IMG/VR virus record: IMGVR_UViG_3300022752_000020
Coordinates: 62,001-126,000 of that record
DNA: 64,000 nt
Strand: one strand, 5' to 3'
Source: a virus
The notes beneath the pieces were generated by a model, which saw only the letters and a list, made by a program, of their open reading frames with translations, ran no database searches and was not told where the DNA came from. Numbering within the stretch: the stretch's first letter is position 1; the number at the start of each line of letters is the position of its first letter. A program made the translations under genes and the position numbers. Below, piece after piece: positions 34,540 through 43,245 of the stretch.

Positions 34540-35496
34540 TTATTTTACGCTATCCATCACAGCTAAAACATATTCAGCTAGTGTTCTAGTTGTGCAATGT
34601 TTTTGAAAATGTTCAAAAATTTTATTTTCTAAATCATGATATTCCTTGTGTCCCTGTTCTGTAGCATAGTATCTCATTTTATCATCATATATACCACGCA
34701 TACTAACAGCCTCTTTGATTAAGCCTTTGGGTAAAGTTTTACATACTTCAGGAGGACAACCATCTATGTCAGTGAAATATGGCAAGCATCTACAGGCCAT
34801 TATTTCATAATGACGCATACAGTCCCATCCTGCTTTTTTATAGGTTAATCCAAACAAACTTTCTCTATATCCATCATAATAATCTTGTTCTGTTTTATAT
34901 GGGTATACATAGTCTCGATATTTTTTTCCTAATGGTTTAGGCTTCATTTTTGCCTGTGCTCTAGTTTTTGGTAGAGATGTTTGAATTTTTTCTTCAGGAA
35001 AAGCAAAACTTATAGGATACATTGTTTTATTACGAAAATTTCCATACAGTTCTCTTTTAAAATATGTACCATAATCAAAAGCTTCATCAACAAAATAAGC
35101 TACTTCATCATGACCCTCTATTACTGCTATTTGTTTTTTATCGTAATATTTTATAACTTCTTTTACCAAAGGATGTATTTCGGCCACATACATACTTGTT
35201 CTAGCACTGACATAGGGTAATATAATATAATCAAAATAATTTTTTTTAACTTTCTCTAATATATCATTTTCTTCATAAGGTCCACGATAAACAGGCAAAG
35301 TTCCAAAAATAGTAAACCCCATACCATAAATTCTAGCTTTTTTAATATTTTCAAAAGTATCCATATACATAAAGTCAGTTTTAGGATAGTTTGTTAGTTC
35401 AATATTAGGCAAAAAATATAGCCCATGTAATACCATATCAGGCAAATAATCAGTGACAGCTCTTCCTAAAAAAAGTATTTTAGTTTTTTCTTTCAT
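34540..35496 (-). CDS. Glycosyltransferase-like protein (318 aa)
   Basis: The N-terminus K-I-L-F-L-G-R-A-V-T-D-Y is a Rossmann-type strand and loop. The C-terminal half has K-K-A-G-W-D-C-M-R-H-Y-E-I-M-A-C and then R-C-L-P-Y-F. This R-H-Y-E-x-M-A-x-x-C-L-P pattern is typical of GT-B-type glycosyltransferases in phages and bacteria. The gene overlaps the end of the 80-aa gene by 17 nt and belongs to the gp55-gp47-gp46 transcript, so expression is probably early or middle. Its acceptor is unknown. Confidence 0.55.
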   Translation of the reverse strand: MKEKTKILFLGRAVTDYLPDMVLHGLYFLPNIELTNYPKTDFMYMDTFENIKKARIYGMGFTIFGTLPVYRGPYEENDILEKVKKNYFDYIILPYVSARTSMYVAEIHPLVKEVIKYYDKKQIAVIEGHDEVAYFVDEAFDYGTYFKRELYGNFRNKTMYPISFAFPEEKIQTSLPKTRAQAKMKPKPLGKKYRDYVYPYKTEQDYYDGYRESLFGLTYKKAGWDCMRHYEIMACRCLPYFTDIDGCPPEVCKTLPKGLIKEAVSMRGIYDDKMRYYATEQGHKEYHDLENKIFEHFQKHCTTRTLAEYVLAVMDSVK

Positions 35497-35722
35497 TTTT
35501 TTGTTTTTTCCTTTCTGCTTTTTCTCTATCTATTTGATAACGCCATTGCATGATTACTTCACGACGTTCTATAGCAATATGCCTAATTTCACTGAGCCAT
35601 TTTCTTGTTTTCAACCCTGCTCTTCGTGTGCCTTTATCAATCCATTCTTGATTGGCCTTGTAATATTGCCTAAATGCATCCATTAAACGATCATGGAGTT
35701 CTTCATCACGTGGAGGTTTCAA
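35480..35722 (-). CDS. Conserved small basic protein after gp46 (80 aa)
   Basis: A helical protein starting MKPPRDEELHDRLMDAF, with K-A-N-Q-E-W-I-D-K-G-T and a very basic end. It uses a TTG start that overlaps the gp46 TGA stop (TTGA), which implies translational coupling. The next ATG is 13 codons in and would cut into the best-conserved-looking part. I know similar small proteins next to gp46 in marine T4-like phages, but no function. Confidence 0.7.
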   Translation of the reverse strand: MKPPRDEELHDRLMDAFRQYYKANQEWIDKGTRRAGLKTRKWLSEIRHIAIERREVIMQWRYQIDREKAERKKQKNERKN

Positions 35723-37491
35723 TCCCTAATCTCCAAGTCATTGGCATAACTGGTATATCCATTTTCTTTAATAACTTTTAATACATTATTTACACGACCA
35801 ACTAGTTCATCCTTATGACTGATCAAATATATATTCTTATTACGTTCTCTGGCCATTTTCTTTAATACTGCTAGAGCACTTTCTACCCCACTGGCATCCA
35901 AACCATTGTCAATAAGTTCGTCAATAAACAACAGATTAATATTCTGATATAGGCTTTCCCATACATCTCTAAATGCCCAACTTAACCCTAAAATTAATCT
36001 ATTACGTTCACCTCTACTTAAATTGTCAAAGTCTAAATCTTGTCCTAATTGAGTAATTTCTACATTAAGATCATTTAAAAAACTAACTTGATGAGGTAGT
36101 CCCATACGATCCAAATAATAACTCAACCTATTATTCAAGTAGGCCAAGTTTTGATCAATGATCTTTTTACGAATAAAACTATCCTTACTGGTCAATAACT
36201 TAAGTAAAAATTCCTGATGTTCTTTTAAACTGTTAAGCTCATTGATTTGATCCCAACTGATTTCCTGCATGGCAGTACTACGCAATTCGTCTATCTGTTC
36301 TTGATAAGGATCCCGTTCTTCACTACGATTCAATAAGGTCTTTTCCAGTGTAGTAAGATTATTTTGATGTTTTAATGCTTGTTCCACAGTGTCATAAAAT
36401 GTTTGAGGTCTGCCATTTATGTTGCCAATCTCATCTAATTCTGCTACCACATTAATTAATTTAAAATCTACATTGTTAAGATAAGTTTGTGCCTCATCTA
36501 AATTCTTTTTAGCCTCAGCTATCAAATCATCATGTATATGCCCTGGCAAGTTTTGATCACATTTGGAACATTTATTATTGGCTAACTTTTCTAATTCAAC
36601 AGTATAATTTTTAACACTACGTTCAGCCTGATTAACAGCAGTTTCTAATGTGGCCTTTTCCTTATTCAAACTATTAATACGAGCACTCTGTTCCAGATAA
36701 TTTTTTAATTTATCATGTTGTTCTAGTTCTTGTTCAATATCGATACTCTGTAGTTCTAAAATACTTTTAGCAATCTTTTCTAAATCTTGCTCTTGTTGAC
36801 TGAGCCAAGCACGTTGTTTAGAATGTAGACTGTTTATACTTTGTTCAATACGTTCATTGCTGCGTTTGGCTGCTTCAATGTTAGCAGATTCTTGCTGTAT
36901 AGCATCTTTAGTTTCTTTTATTTGATTTTTTAAACTTTCACTTTTATCACTGAGCAAGGTAATACCCAGTAACTGCTCAATGATCATACGTTGATCCGCA
37001 GCCCTCATGCTTAGAAATGGCTCTGTGTATGTGTTCAATGCCACAATATGCTTAAACATATCATGGCTCATACCCAATAGTTCATCTAAATCTTTCTGTG
37101 TTTCTCTTACATCACCTTGACTTTCATCAATGACTTCTTGTTCTAAGCCATTGACAAAAAATTTAAACACATTAGGCCTACGTCCACGCTCAATGCGATA
37201 TTCAACACCATTCTTTTCAAAGTTTAACTTGACCAACATGGCTTTGCCATTAGTCTTATTGACCAAGTTATCTTTCTTAATGTTGGTTAATGCTTGGCCG
37301 TAGAGCGCATAACTTAGAGCATTGACGATTGTGGTTTTCCCGGTACCATTACGGCTTCCTGAATCATCACCTCCTTGATCTAAATTTTCGCCTAATACTA
37401 AAGTTAATTGCTCTCGGCCGAAGTCGACGGCTTGGGTATTATTACCCACGCTCATAAAATTCTTAACACTAAGATCCTGTATCTTAATCAT
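35719..37491 (-). CDS. 46: Recombination endonuclease ATPase subunit gp46
   Basis: This Rad50/SbcC-like ATPase works with gp47 in end resection and recombination-dependent replication. Walker A is G-S-R-N-G-T-G-K-T-T at residues 45-54. Long coiled coils flank a zinc hook C-S-K-C near residue 310. The ABC signature is L-S-R-G-E-R-N-R, and Walker B is L-L-F-I-D-E-L-I-D. The length of 590 aa is close to T4 gp46 (560). The ATG at 37491 overlaps the gp47 stop as ATGA. Confidence 0.96.
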   Translation of the reverse strand: MIKIQDLSVKNFMSVGNNTQAVDFGREQLTLVLGENLDQGGDDSGSRNGTGKTTIVNALSYALYGQALTNIKKDNLVNKTNGKAMLVKLNFEKNGVEYRIERGRRPNVFKFFVNGLEQEVIDESQGDVRETQKDLDELLGMSHDMFKHIVALNTYTEPFLSMRAADQRMIIEQLLGITLLSDKSESLKNQIKETKDAIQQESANIEAAKRSNERIEQSINSLHSKQRAWLSQQEQDLEKIAKSILELQSIDIEQELEQHDKLKNYLEQSARINSLNKEKATLETAVNQAERSVKNYTVELEKLANNKCSKCDQNLPGHIHDDLIAEAKKNLDEAQTYLNNVDFKLINVVAELDEIGNINGRPQTFYDTVEQALKHQNNLTTLEKTLLNRSEERDPYQEQIDELRSTAMQEISWDQINELNSLKEHQEFLLKLLTSKDSFIRKKIIDQNLAYLNNRLSYYLDRMGLPHQVSFLNDLNVEITQLGQDLDFDNLSRGERNRLILGLSWAFRDVWESLYQNINLLFIDELIDNGLDASGVESALAVLKKMARERNKNIYLISHKDELVGRVNNVLKVIKENGYTSYANDLEIRD

Positions 37492-38498
37492 AAATTGTTA
37501 TAAATGTCCATTAATAGTTTAACATTGTAGGTATCACTCTCTACACTGGTCAGTTGATTCATTACAATTTGATCTACACTTTCAAATTGTTTAATTTCCA
37601 AATCACTATCGAATTCAATCTCACGTTTTTCAGGTATCAAGGTTAACTCCCTAATTTCGTATTTGTTAAAAAATTCTTCTTTAATATGACCACTTTCTTC
37701 ATAACTGATATCTACATCTAATAATACTCTTAGGTGTTGTTTAGGTTTTATTATACGCTCTTGTTCATCTATAAGTTGAGTCAATTTGATAGTTCTGAAT
37801 GTAGGTTGAGCAGGCCAAGCGTGATATTCTGGATCACCTCCCCATTCTAAAATCATCATGCCTCGGTCATCATCCCAAGCATCCGCATAGTTATGTGGAA
37901 ATGCGTTGCCAATATAGTGCATGTTCTGTTTATTTTGGCGTTTATGAAAATGTCCACTCAACCCAAGTTCATATTTTTTAAATTGAGCCAGTTGTATCTC
38001 ACCGTGATCAGGCATCTGTACCATGGCATTCATATAAAAACTAGGCAGTTCAAAATGACCAAATATATAACGGGCATCTTTCTTGCCCACAGTTTTCCAC
38101 TCTTCACCTACAAGCCAAGGACACATAATAACTTCGCCTAATGTCATAGGCTGATGCACTACTGTGATCCCTGGTATATATTTGCCAAACTCTACACTAT
38201 GGATATCTCGTTTATCTTTATAATAGAGATCATGATTACCAGGAAAGAAAAAGAACTGGTCAAATGCCCTGCCCAGTTTTTCCAAAGCTCTAAGACTATA
38301 ATCCATAGTAACAATATTAAGACTGTTTCGGTTATGATGCCAATCACCCAAAAAGAATCCGGTATCACATCCATTCTTTTTAGCAGTGGCAATAAACCAA
38401 TCTACAAAATCTTCACAGTCTTGATTATGTGTTTGGCTATTTGATTTTAGACCAAAGTGTATGTCTGTAAAAAATGCTGCCTTTTTGAATAAGCTCAT
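37488..38498 (-). CDS. 47: Recombination endonuclease subunit gp47
   Basis: This Mre11/SbcD-like metallophosphoesterase is the partner of gp46. Motifs in order: F-F-T-D-I-H-F-G (D-x-H), F-L-G-D-W-H-H (G-D-x2-H), F-F-P-G-N-H-D-L (G-N-H-D), F-G-H-F-E and G-L-S-G-H-F-H-K-R (G-H-x-H). All metal-binding positions are present, so it should be active. The length of 336 aa matches T4 gp47 (339). Its start overlaps the gp55 stop as ATGA. Confidence 0.96.
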   Translation of the reverse strand: MSLFKKAAFFTDIHFGLKSNSQTHNQDCEDFVDWFIATAKKNGCDTGFFLGDWHHNRNSLNIVTMDYSLRALEKLGRAFDQFFFFPGNHDLYYKDKRDIHSVEFGKYIPGITVVHQPMTLGEVIMCPWLVGEEWKTVGKKDARYIFGHFELPSFYMNAMVQMPDHGEIQLAQFKKYELGLSGHFHKRQNKQNMHYIGNAFPHNYADAWDDDRGMMILEWGGDPEYHAWPAQPTFRTIKLTQLIDEQERIIKPKQHLRVLLDVDISYEESGHIKEEFFNKYEIRELTLIPEKREIEFDSDLEIKQFESVDQIVMNQLTSVESDTYNVKLLMDIYNNL

Positions 38499-39316
38499 TC
38501 CTCTTCTCTCTCAAATCTACGTAGGCTAGCGGCGTGTTCAGCATTACTAGTTCTAGTATAACTTGGGGCCATATCATTCATTTCTAGTATATCATCCCTA
38601 ATATTTTGATTACGTTTTTCAATATTGATTATCCGTACAAAACTGTTAGTAACAGCAGCAGTAAAATAAGCAAATGGATTATTCGATTTAGCTTCATTAA
38701 ATTGTAGTCCTACTTGTGTGAGTTGCAGTATAGCCTGTGCCCTCATTTCATCGTTATAGGTATAGCCACGCACATTACCACGGGTAGCATAACGTTCGCA
38801 TAGTTTGATATACATACGGGCCAATGTGTTGGTTATTTGTCCATGATCCTTACTGAACTTGCCACTTTTTACACCACCTCTCCAATGACTTTTCCCTACG
38901 CATATGAGTTCGTCATTTTCATCAAACTTCCAATGTTGGAAAGGTGGAAAATTTACTCGATCGTGACTATCTGCTTCAGTTTTTTGATTTTTCTTACGTG
39001 TTTTGTTCACAGGGATATGATCATAAGTCATGATCCTAAAAACCAAGTCTCCTTTGGCTATTTTTTTATAATCAATTTCACAGTCAGCCATTTTGACCTT
39101 TTCACCTGCTTCTTTTAGTCTAGCATATTCTTGGTCACCCATACGTTTGGCACGGTTTCTTTTAGCTTCTGCTATGGTTCTTATGTTAATTTTGTCCAAG
39201 CTGGGTAAAATAATATCGTATTGATTATATTCTGGCTTAGAATAACTGCTATAAGTGTTTTTACTTTTGTGTATTTCTTCTAACAAATCTTTGTTATTAA
39301 GATAATTTACAGTCAT
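38495..39316 (-). CDS. 55: Late-transcription sigma factor gp55
   Basis: It directs host RNA polymerase to TATAAATA-type late promoters. The C-terminal half has the marine T4-like gp55 core: L-C-E-R-Y-A-T-R-G-N-V-R-G-Y, then Y-N-D-E-M-R-A-Q-A-I-L-Q-L and N-P-F-A-Y-F-T-A-A-V-T-N-S-F. These correspond to sigma region 2. The N-terminal 100 residues extend beyond T4 gp55 (185 aa; here 273). The start ATG at 39316 follows GAGGAG. It heads the gp55-gp47-gp46 operon, driven by a sigma70-type promoter. Confidence 0.92.
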   Translation of the reverse strand: MTVNYLNNKDLLEEIHKSKNTYSSYSKPEYNQYDIILPSLDKINIRTIAEAKRNRAKRMGDQEYARLKEAGEKVKMADCEIDYKKIAKGDLVFRIMTYDHIPVNKTRKKNQKTEADSHDRVNFPPFQHWKFDENDELICVGKSHWRGGVKSGKFSKDHGQITNTLARMYIKLCERYATRGNVRGYTYNDEMRAQAILQLTQVGLQFNEAKSNNPFAYFTAAVTNSFVRIINIEKRNQNIRDDILEMNDMAPSYTRTSNAEHAASLRRFEREEE

Positions 39317-39338
39317 TTGTAATAATTCTCCTCATGTT

Positions 39339-39367
39339 ATTATAAACTACGCACATTTGAAAGTCAA
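39339..39367 (-). promoter_or_regulatory. Sigma70-type promoter for the gp55-gp47-gp46 operon
   Basis: On the minus strand TTGACT (39367-39362) and TATAAT (39344-39339) are 17 nt apart, five of six and six of six matches to the host consensus. The ATG of gp55 is 23 nt beyond the -10. This should be read by unmodified host polymerase early in infection. Confidence 0.8.
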
Positions 39368-39374
39368 ATAAATA
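39367..39374 (+). promoter_or_regulatory. Late promoter-like AATAAATA for the baseplate operon
   Basis: AATAAATA, one mismatch from the T4 late box, lies 19 nt before the gp48 ATG and abuts the -35 of the divergent sigma70 promoter. AAAGGGGA precedes the ATG as ribosome binding site. Confidence 0.55.
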
Positions 39375-39393
39375 TTTGCCAAAGGGGAATAAA

Positions 39394-40422
39394 ATGAGTC
39401 TAATTTCAAATATTGCCAGTGCTGCTGTGGGTGCTGCTGTAGGTAACCTAGCTAGTGGGTTAGCAGGTGGCCTAGCTGGTGCAGCAAATAGTCTTGTAGG
39501 TGGCCTAGCTGGTGCAGGTAATAACTTAATGAGTGCTCTAAGAAGTAAAAATATACCCATTAATGCAGAAAATTTTATTCCCAAGGAAGTTACAACAGCG
39601 CAAATTGGTTCAGATGGCGATCCAAAAGATTGGAGAGTCCGTCTTAGTTTTCCCTCCAGTGTGGCTCCATATCAAGACTCTCCATTATTTACTCCTTTAC
39701 GAGAGGCTGGCGGCTTAATTTTTCCCTACACTCCAACAATAAGTATCAGTAGTCAAGCTAACTACACTGAGACTCCTATAACACATAATAATTTCCATTT
39801 TACAAGTTTTTCCAGTAGTCGTGTTAGTGAAATCAGTATCAGTGGTGATTTTTATGTTGAGGATGCTGTTCAAGGACAGTATTGGTTAGCATGTATACAT
39901 TTTTTGCGTAGTGTAACTAAAATGTTCACCGGTGGTGTTGGCCTAAGTGGCAATCCTCCTGTTATTTTATATTTTAACGCCTATGGAGATTATGTATTCA
40001 AAGATGTTCCTGTGGTAGTAAGAAGCTTTAGCATGACCTTGCCCAAAGAAGTAGATTATATAACTACCAACATGACAAATCCCAAGCAGGGATCAGCAGG
40101 TGGTTTTGCTGATCCTACCAGCAGTTTAGCAGATACAGCCAGTCAAATGGCAGGGTTGGCCAGTGCATTTGGAGCTACTAAGGCTGCTAATGCTCTAAGA
40201 ACAGTCAGCAATGTGTCAAATGTCCTAGGCGGATTAACCAGTCTAGCAAATAAAACACTAGCACCCAGTAACGAAGGTAAAGCCGGTGCAGATGATAGCC
40301 ATGTGCCAACTCAAAGTAGTTTAAATATAAGTCTTATACCCATTTACAGTAGAAATAGAATTAGAAAATTCAACTTAGAAGATTTTATCAAAGGAACATA
40401 TGTAAAGGATGGGTTCATTTAA
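39394..40422 (+). CDS. 48: Baseplate tail tube cap gp48 (342 aa)
   Basis: The core carries F-T-P-L-R-E-A-G-G-L-I-F-P-Y-T-P-T, then S-S-Q-A-N-Y-T-E-T and A-C-I-H-F-L-R-S-V-T-K-M-F, as in T4-like gp48/gp54 tail tube initiators. The first 40 residues are Gly/Ala-rich. I chose ATG 39394, 5 nt after AAAGGGGA, over an upstream TTG. It could be named gp54 instead, because the two are related. The next gene starts on its stop codon. Confidence 0.75.
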   Translation: MSLISNIASAAVGAAVGNLASGLAGGLAGAANSLVGGLAGAGNNLMSALRSKNIPINAENFIPKEVTTAQIGSDGDPKDWRVRLSFPSSVAPYQDSPLFTPLREAGGLIFPYTPTISISSQANYTETPITHNNFHFTSFSSSRVSEISISGDFYVEDAVQGQYWLACIHFLRSVTKMFTGGVGLSGNPPVILYFNAYGDYVFKDVPVVVRSFSMTLPKEVDYITTNMTNPKQGSAGGFADPTSSLADTASQMAGLASAFGATKAANALRTVSNVSNVLGGLTSLANKTLAPSNEGKAGADDSHVPTQSSLNISLIPIYSRNRIRKFNLEDFIKGTYVKDGFI

Positions 40423-40724
40423 TGGTAGCGAAATATAATTCAACTAGTCCTTGGCAAAATACCAAGATAACAAAAAATTATTTAGATATATTGACCATTA
40501 GGCCTGTAAGTGCTGAAAGTGATGATTTTCTTTATACTATAGAAAGTCAATATGCTCTAAGACCAGATCTATTGGCCTACGATCTATATGGTAGTCATAA
40601 TCTATGGTGGGTGTTTACACAGCGTAATTTAGACGTACTACAAGATCCTATATTTGATTTTGTTCCAGGAGTACAAATATACCTACCAAAAAAGAGTAGT
40701 TTATTTAAGGTGTTAGGAAACTGA
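40422..40724 (+). CDS. 53: Baseplate wedge subunit gp53 (100 aa)
   Basis: It shows the gp53 signature Y-A-L-R-P-D-L-L-A-Y-D-L-Y-G, then N-L-W-W-V-F-T-Q-R-N and D-P-I-F-D-F-V-P-G. T4 gp53 has 196 aa, so only the conserved core is present, as in other marine T4-like phages. The ATG overlaps the gp48 stop (TAATG). gp53 joins wedges to the hub. Confidence 0.88.
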   Translation: MVAKYNSTSPWQNTKITKNYLDILTIRPVSAESDDFLYTIESQYALRPDLLAYDLYGSHNLWWVFTQRNLDVLQDPIFDFVPGVQIYLPKKSSLFKVLGN

Positions 40725-40725
40725 T

Positions 40726-43245
40726 ATGAGCATTTTAAAAAATGCTGTAAAGGCTACTATAGCTACAGCAGCAGTAGGTGCAGTGGCTAACCAACTTAAA
40801 AATGTAAATCCTGTAAGTGATTTAAAAAATGCTGTATCTACGCTATCAGGTGGTTTAGATAAACTAAAAGCAGGACTAAGTCTTGATGCTAGTCAATTAG
40901 TAAACAAAATAGCAGGGCAAGTACCAACAGCATTTGATGTAGGTGAAGTTGGCGGGTTCTTCAAAGTCCCAACTCGTAAAATTAGTATTGATCTCAAAAA
41001 CGAAAATATTGTAGAAACAAATATTAAAAAACTACCTTTGTCTAATGTATTACGAAACTATGCCAGTGTTAACTATGTTTGGACTCTAAGTGTACTCAGT
41101 CCTTTTGCCTGTAATTTTCCAGATGAAACTTATAAAAAAGGTGAGTTAGGTGATATTATTCTTCGCAGTGGTGGTGGAGATCCAGAAAATAGAGTAAGTT
41201 TAAAAAACTATGGTTATACAGGTGAAGCTAGAATGGATCATAATCCTGATGGTAAATTTGATTTTTATATAGACAACCTTAAAATTCAAAGTGTTATAGG
41301 TTTAGATCAAAATACCAAAAATACAAATGCTAGTACTCTACAATTCAAAGTATTTGAACCCTACAGTATAGGATTATTTTTTCAAAGTTTACAAATGGCA
41401 GCTGCTAATAATGGTTATGAAAACTGGATCATTATGCCTGTGCTACTTACTTTAGAGTTTAAAGGGCATTATGGTCCAGATCAACAAATGGTGGACAGTG
41501 CCGTAACTAAAAGACATTTTCCAATCAAAATTACCAATATAGATTTAAGAGTTACAGATAAAGGTAGTGAATATGAATGTCAAGCTGTGGCATGGAATGA
41601 CGAAGCATATAGCGACACCATAAGTAGAACAAGAGTTGATCTACAATTGCAAGGAAAAACTGTACAGGAAATGTTGCAAAGTGGTCCCTACAGTGTACAA
41701 AGTATTGTTAATGATCAATTATTAGAACAAGCTATAAAAAATAAAGTTCCTATAGCAGATCGTATTGTTATATTATTTCCTACAGATACCAGTAGTAAAA
41801 GGAATAGTGATACCACAGACGATACTAGTAGTCCAAAAAGTGCCACTGCCAATCCAAATGTTAAAAAACAAAATGTATTCAAAAAACTAGGATTAGAAAT
41901 AGCCAACGATGGATACAACTATGTGCAGAAAGACAATGTAAACAATGTTGGAACAGCTTCAATGGGATTTACTGATCGTAAAAAAGCAGAGGGTGTATTT
42001 GGTAAGGACGGTGCAATTTGGGACGAAAAGAAGCAAGTATTTACAAGAGGTAAAATCGAATTAAGTACTACCACTGGCAAAGCAGAATTTAAACAAGGTA
42101 GTATGATACCTAACATAATCATTGAAATAATAACCAGCAGTAATTATGGAATTGAAGCATTGCAACCTAGTAATATTGTAAAAGGTAAAGTTAATTGGTT
42201 CAAAATAGACAGCCAAAGCTATATAATAGATACTGATGCCAACATACCAAAAACAGGACGTATGCCCATGGTCACAGTATTTAGAATTATACCTTTTCAG
42301 GTTGATAAGTCTAGATTTCAGAGTGCTGGAGCTGCTCCAGAACATGCCCCAGAAGTGGTCAAAACCAGCCTAAAACAATATGATTATTATTACACAGGAG
42401 AAAATACAGAAATTTTAGATTTTCAAGTTAAATTTGCCACTACATTTTATAAAGCTACCACTGCTGATAGTGGTATTAATAACGAAGATGCTAGACAACG
42501 TGATAAAAATGCACCAGTAGCCACACCCACTAGTCCAGTGATCACTAATGGTAAGGTTACCAATTTTAGACGTAAAGAAGATGGTAGTATATACGATGCA
42601 ACTGATGAATATAAACAAGGCAAACATGGCAATACAAATATAGGTGACGCTGCTACTAAGGTATTAGTACAAGCAGATCAGTTAAAACCTAAGCGTAATG
42701 GGGGAGGAGTGACTGTACAGGATACAGGTACATTGATAGCTAAACAATTCAATGATGCTATAAACAGTGCTGGTGATATGATCACTGTTAATATGAAAAT
42801 TCTAGGAGATCCATTCTTTTTAGGTGATAGTGGATTTGGAAATTATACTGCTCAAGGTACTGAAAATCCTGCCATCACCGCCGACGGTACTATAAATCAA
42901 CAACGTGGTGAAGTTTTTATAACAGTAAATTTTAAAAATCCTACAGATATCAATGGTAATTTATACAAATTTCCTGGGCCTAATACAGTTAATACAATAA
43001 GTGGTTTATATAGAGTGAATACATTAGAAAGTTATTTTGACAGAGGCATGTTTACACAGAATTTAGATTTATGTAGAATGCCAAATCTAGACAGTGCCCC
43101 AACTGATGCTGCATTAGGTGAATTAGGTATAAACACTGCCCTACAAAGCCAAACAGTGTCACCAGCAGCACCTGATATATTGACTGGCCCGCCACCTCCT
43201 TCTGACGCTGATCTAACAGTTTATCCAGATGACGGAGTTATCTAA
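40726..43245 (+). CDS. Baseplate hub structural protein (839 aa), possible gp27 counterpart
   Basis: It lies between gp53 and gp5. Residues about 200-260 carry F-E-P-Y-S-I-G-L-F-F-Q-S-L-Q-M-A-A, then L-L-T-L-E-F-K-G-H-Y-G. I associate these segments with large hub proteins of marine T4-like phages. The first 70 residues are Ala/Leu/Val-rich and helical. The C-terminal part (about 730-780) is beta-rich and ends in a Pro-rich tail. No gp27 gene is seen elsewhere in the window, so this protein may supply that hub function. The T4 equivalence is inference. Confidence 0.6.
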   Translation: MSILKNAVKATIATAAVGAVANQLKNVNPVSDLKNAVSTLSGGLDKLKAGLSLDASQLVNKIAGQVPTAFDVGEVGGFFKVPTRKISIDLKNENIVETNIKKLPLSNVLRNYASVNYVWTLSVLSPFACNFPDETYKKGELGDIILRSGGGDPENRVSLKNYGYTGEARMDHNPDGKFDFYIDNLKIQSVIGLDQNTKNTNASTLQFKVFEPYSIGLFFQSLQMAAANNGYENWIIMPVLLTLEFKGHYGPDQQMVDSAVTKRHFPIKITNIDLRVTDKGSEYECQAVAWNDEAYSDTISRTRVDLQLQGKTVQEMLQSGPYSVQSIVNDQLLEQAIKNKVPIADRIVILFPTDTSSKRNSDTTDDTSSPKSATANPNVKKQNVFKKLGLEIANDGYNYVQKDNVNNVGTASMGFTDRKKAEGVFGKDGAIWDEKKQVFTRGKIELSTTTGKAEFKQGSMIPNIIIEIITSSNYGIEALQPSNIVKGKVNWFKIDSQSYIIDTDANIPKTGRMPMVTVFRIIPFQVDKSRFQSAGAAPEHAPEVVKTSLKQYDYYYTGENTEILDFQVKFATTFYKATTADSGINNEDARQRDKNAPVATPTSPVITNGKVTNFRRKEDGSIYDATDEYKQGKHGNTNIGDAATKVLVQADQLKPKRNGGGVTVQDTGTLIAKQFNDAINSAGDMITVNMKILGDPFFLGDSGFGNYTAQGTENPAITADGTINQQRGEVFITVNFKNPTDINGNLYKFPGPNTVNTISGLYRVNTLESYFDRGMFTQNLDLCRMPNLDSAPTDAALGELGINTALQSQTVSPAAPDILTGPPPPSDADLTVYPDDGVI

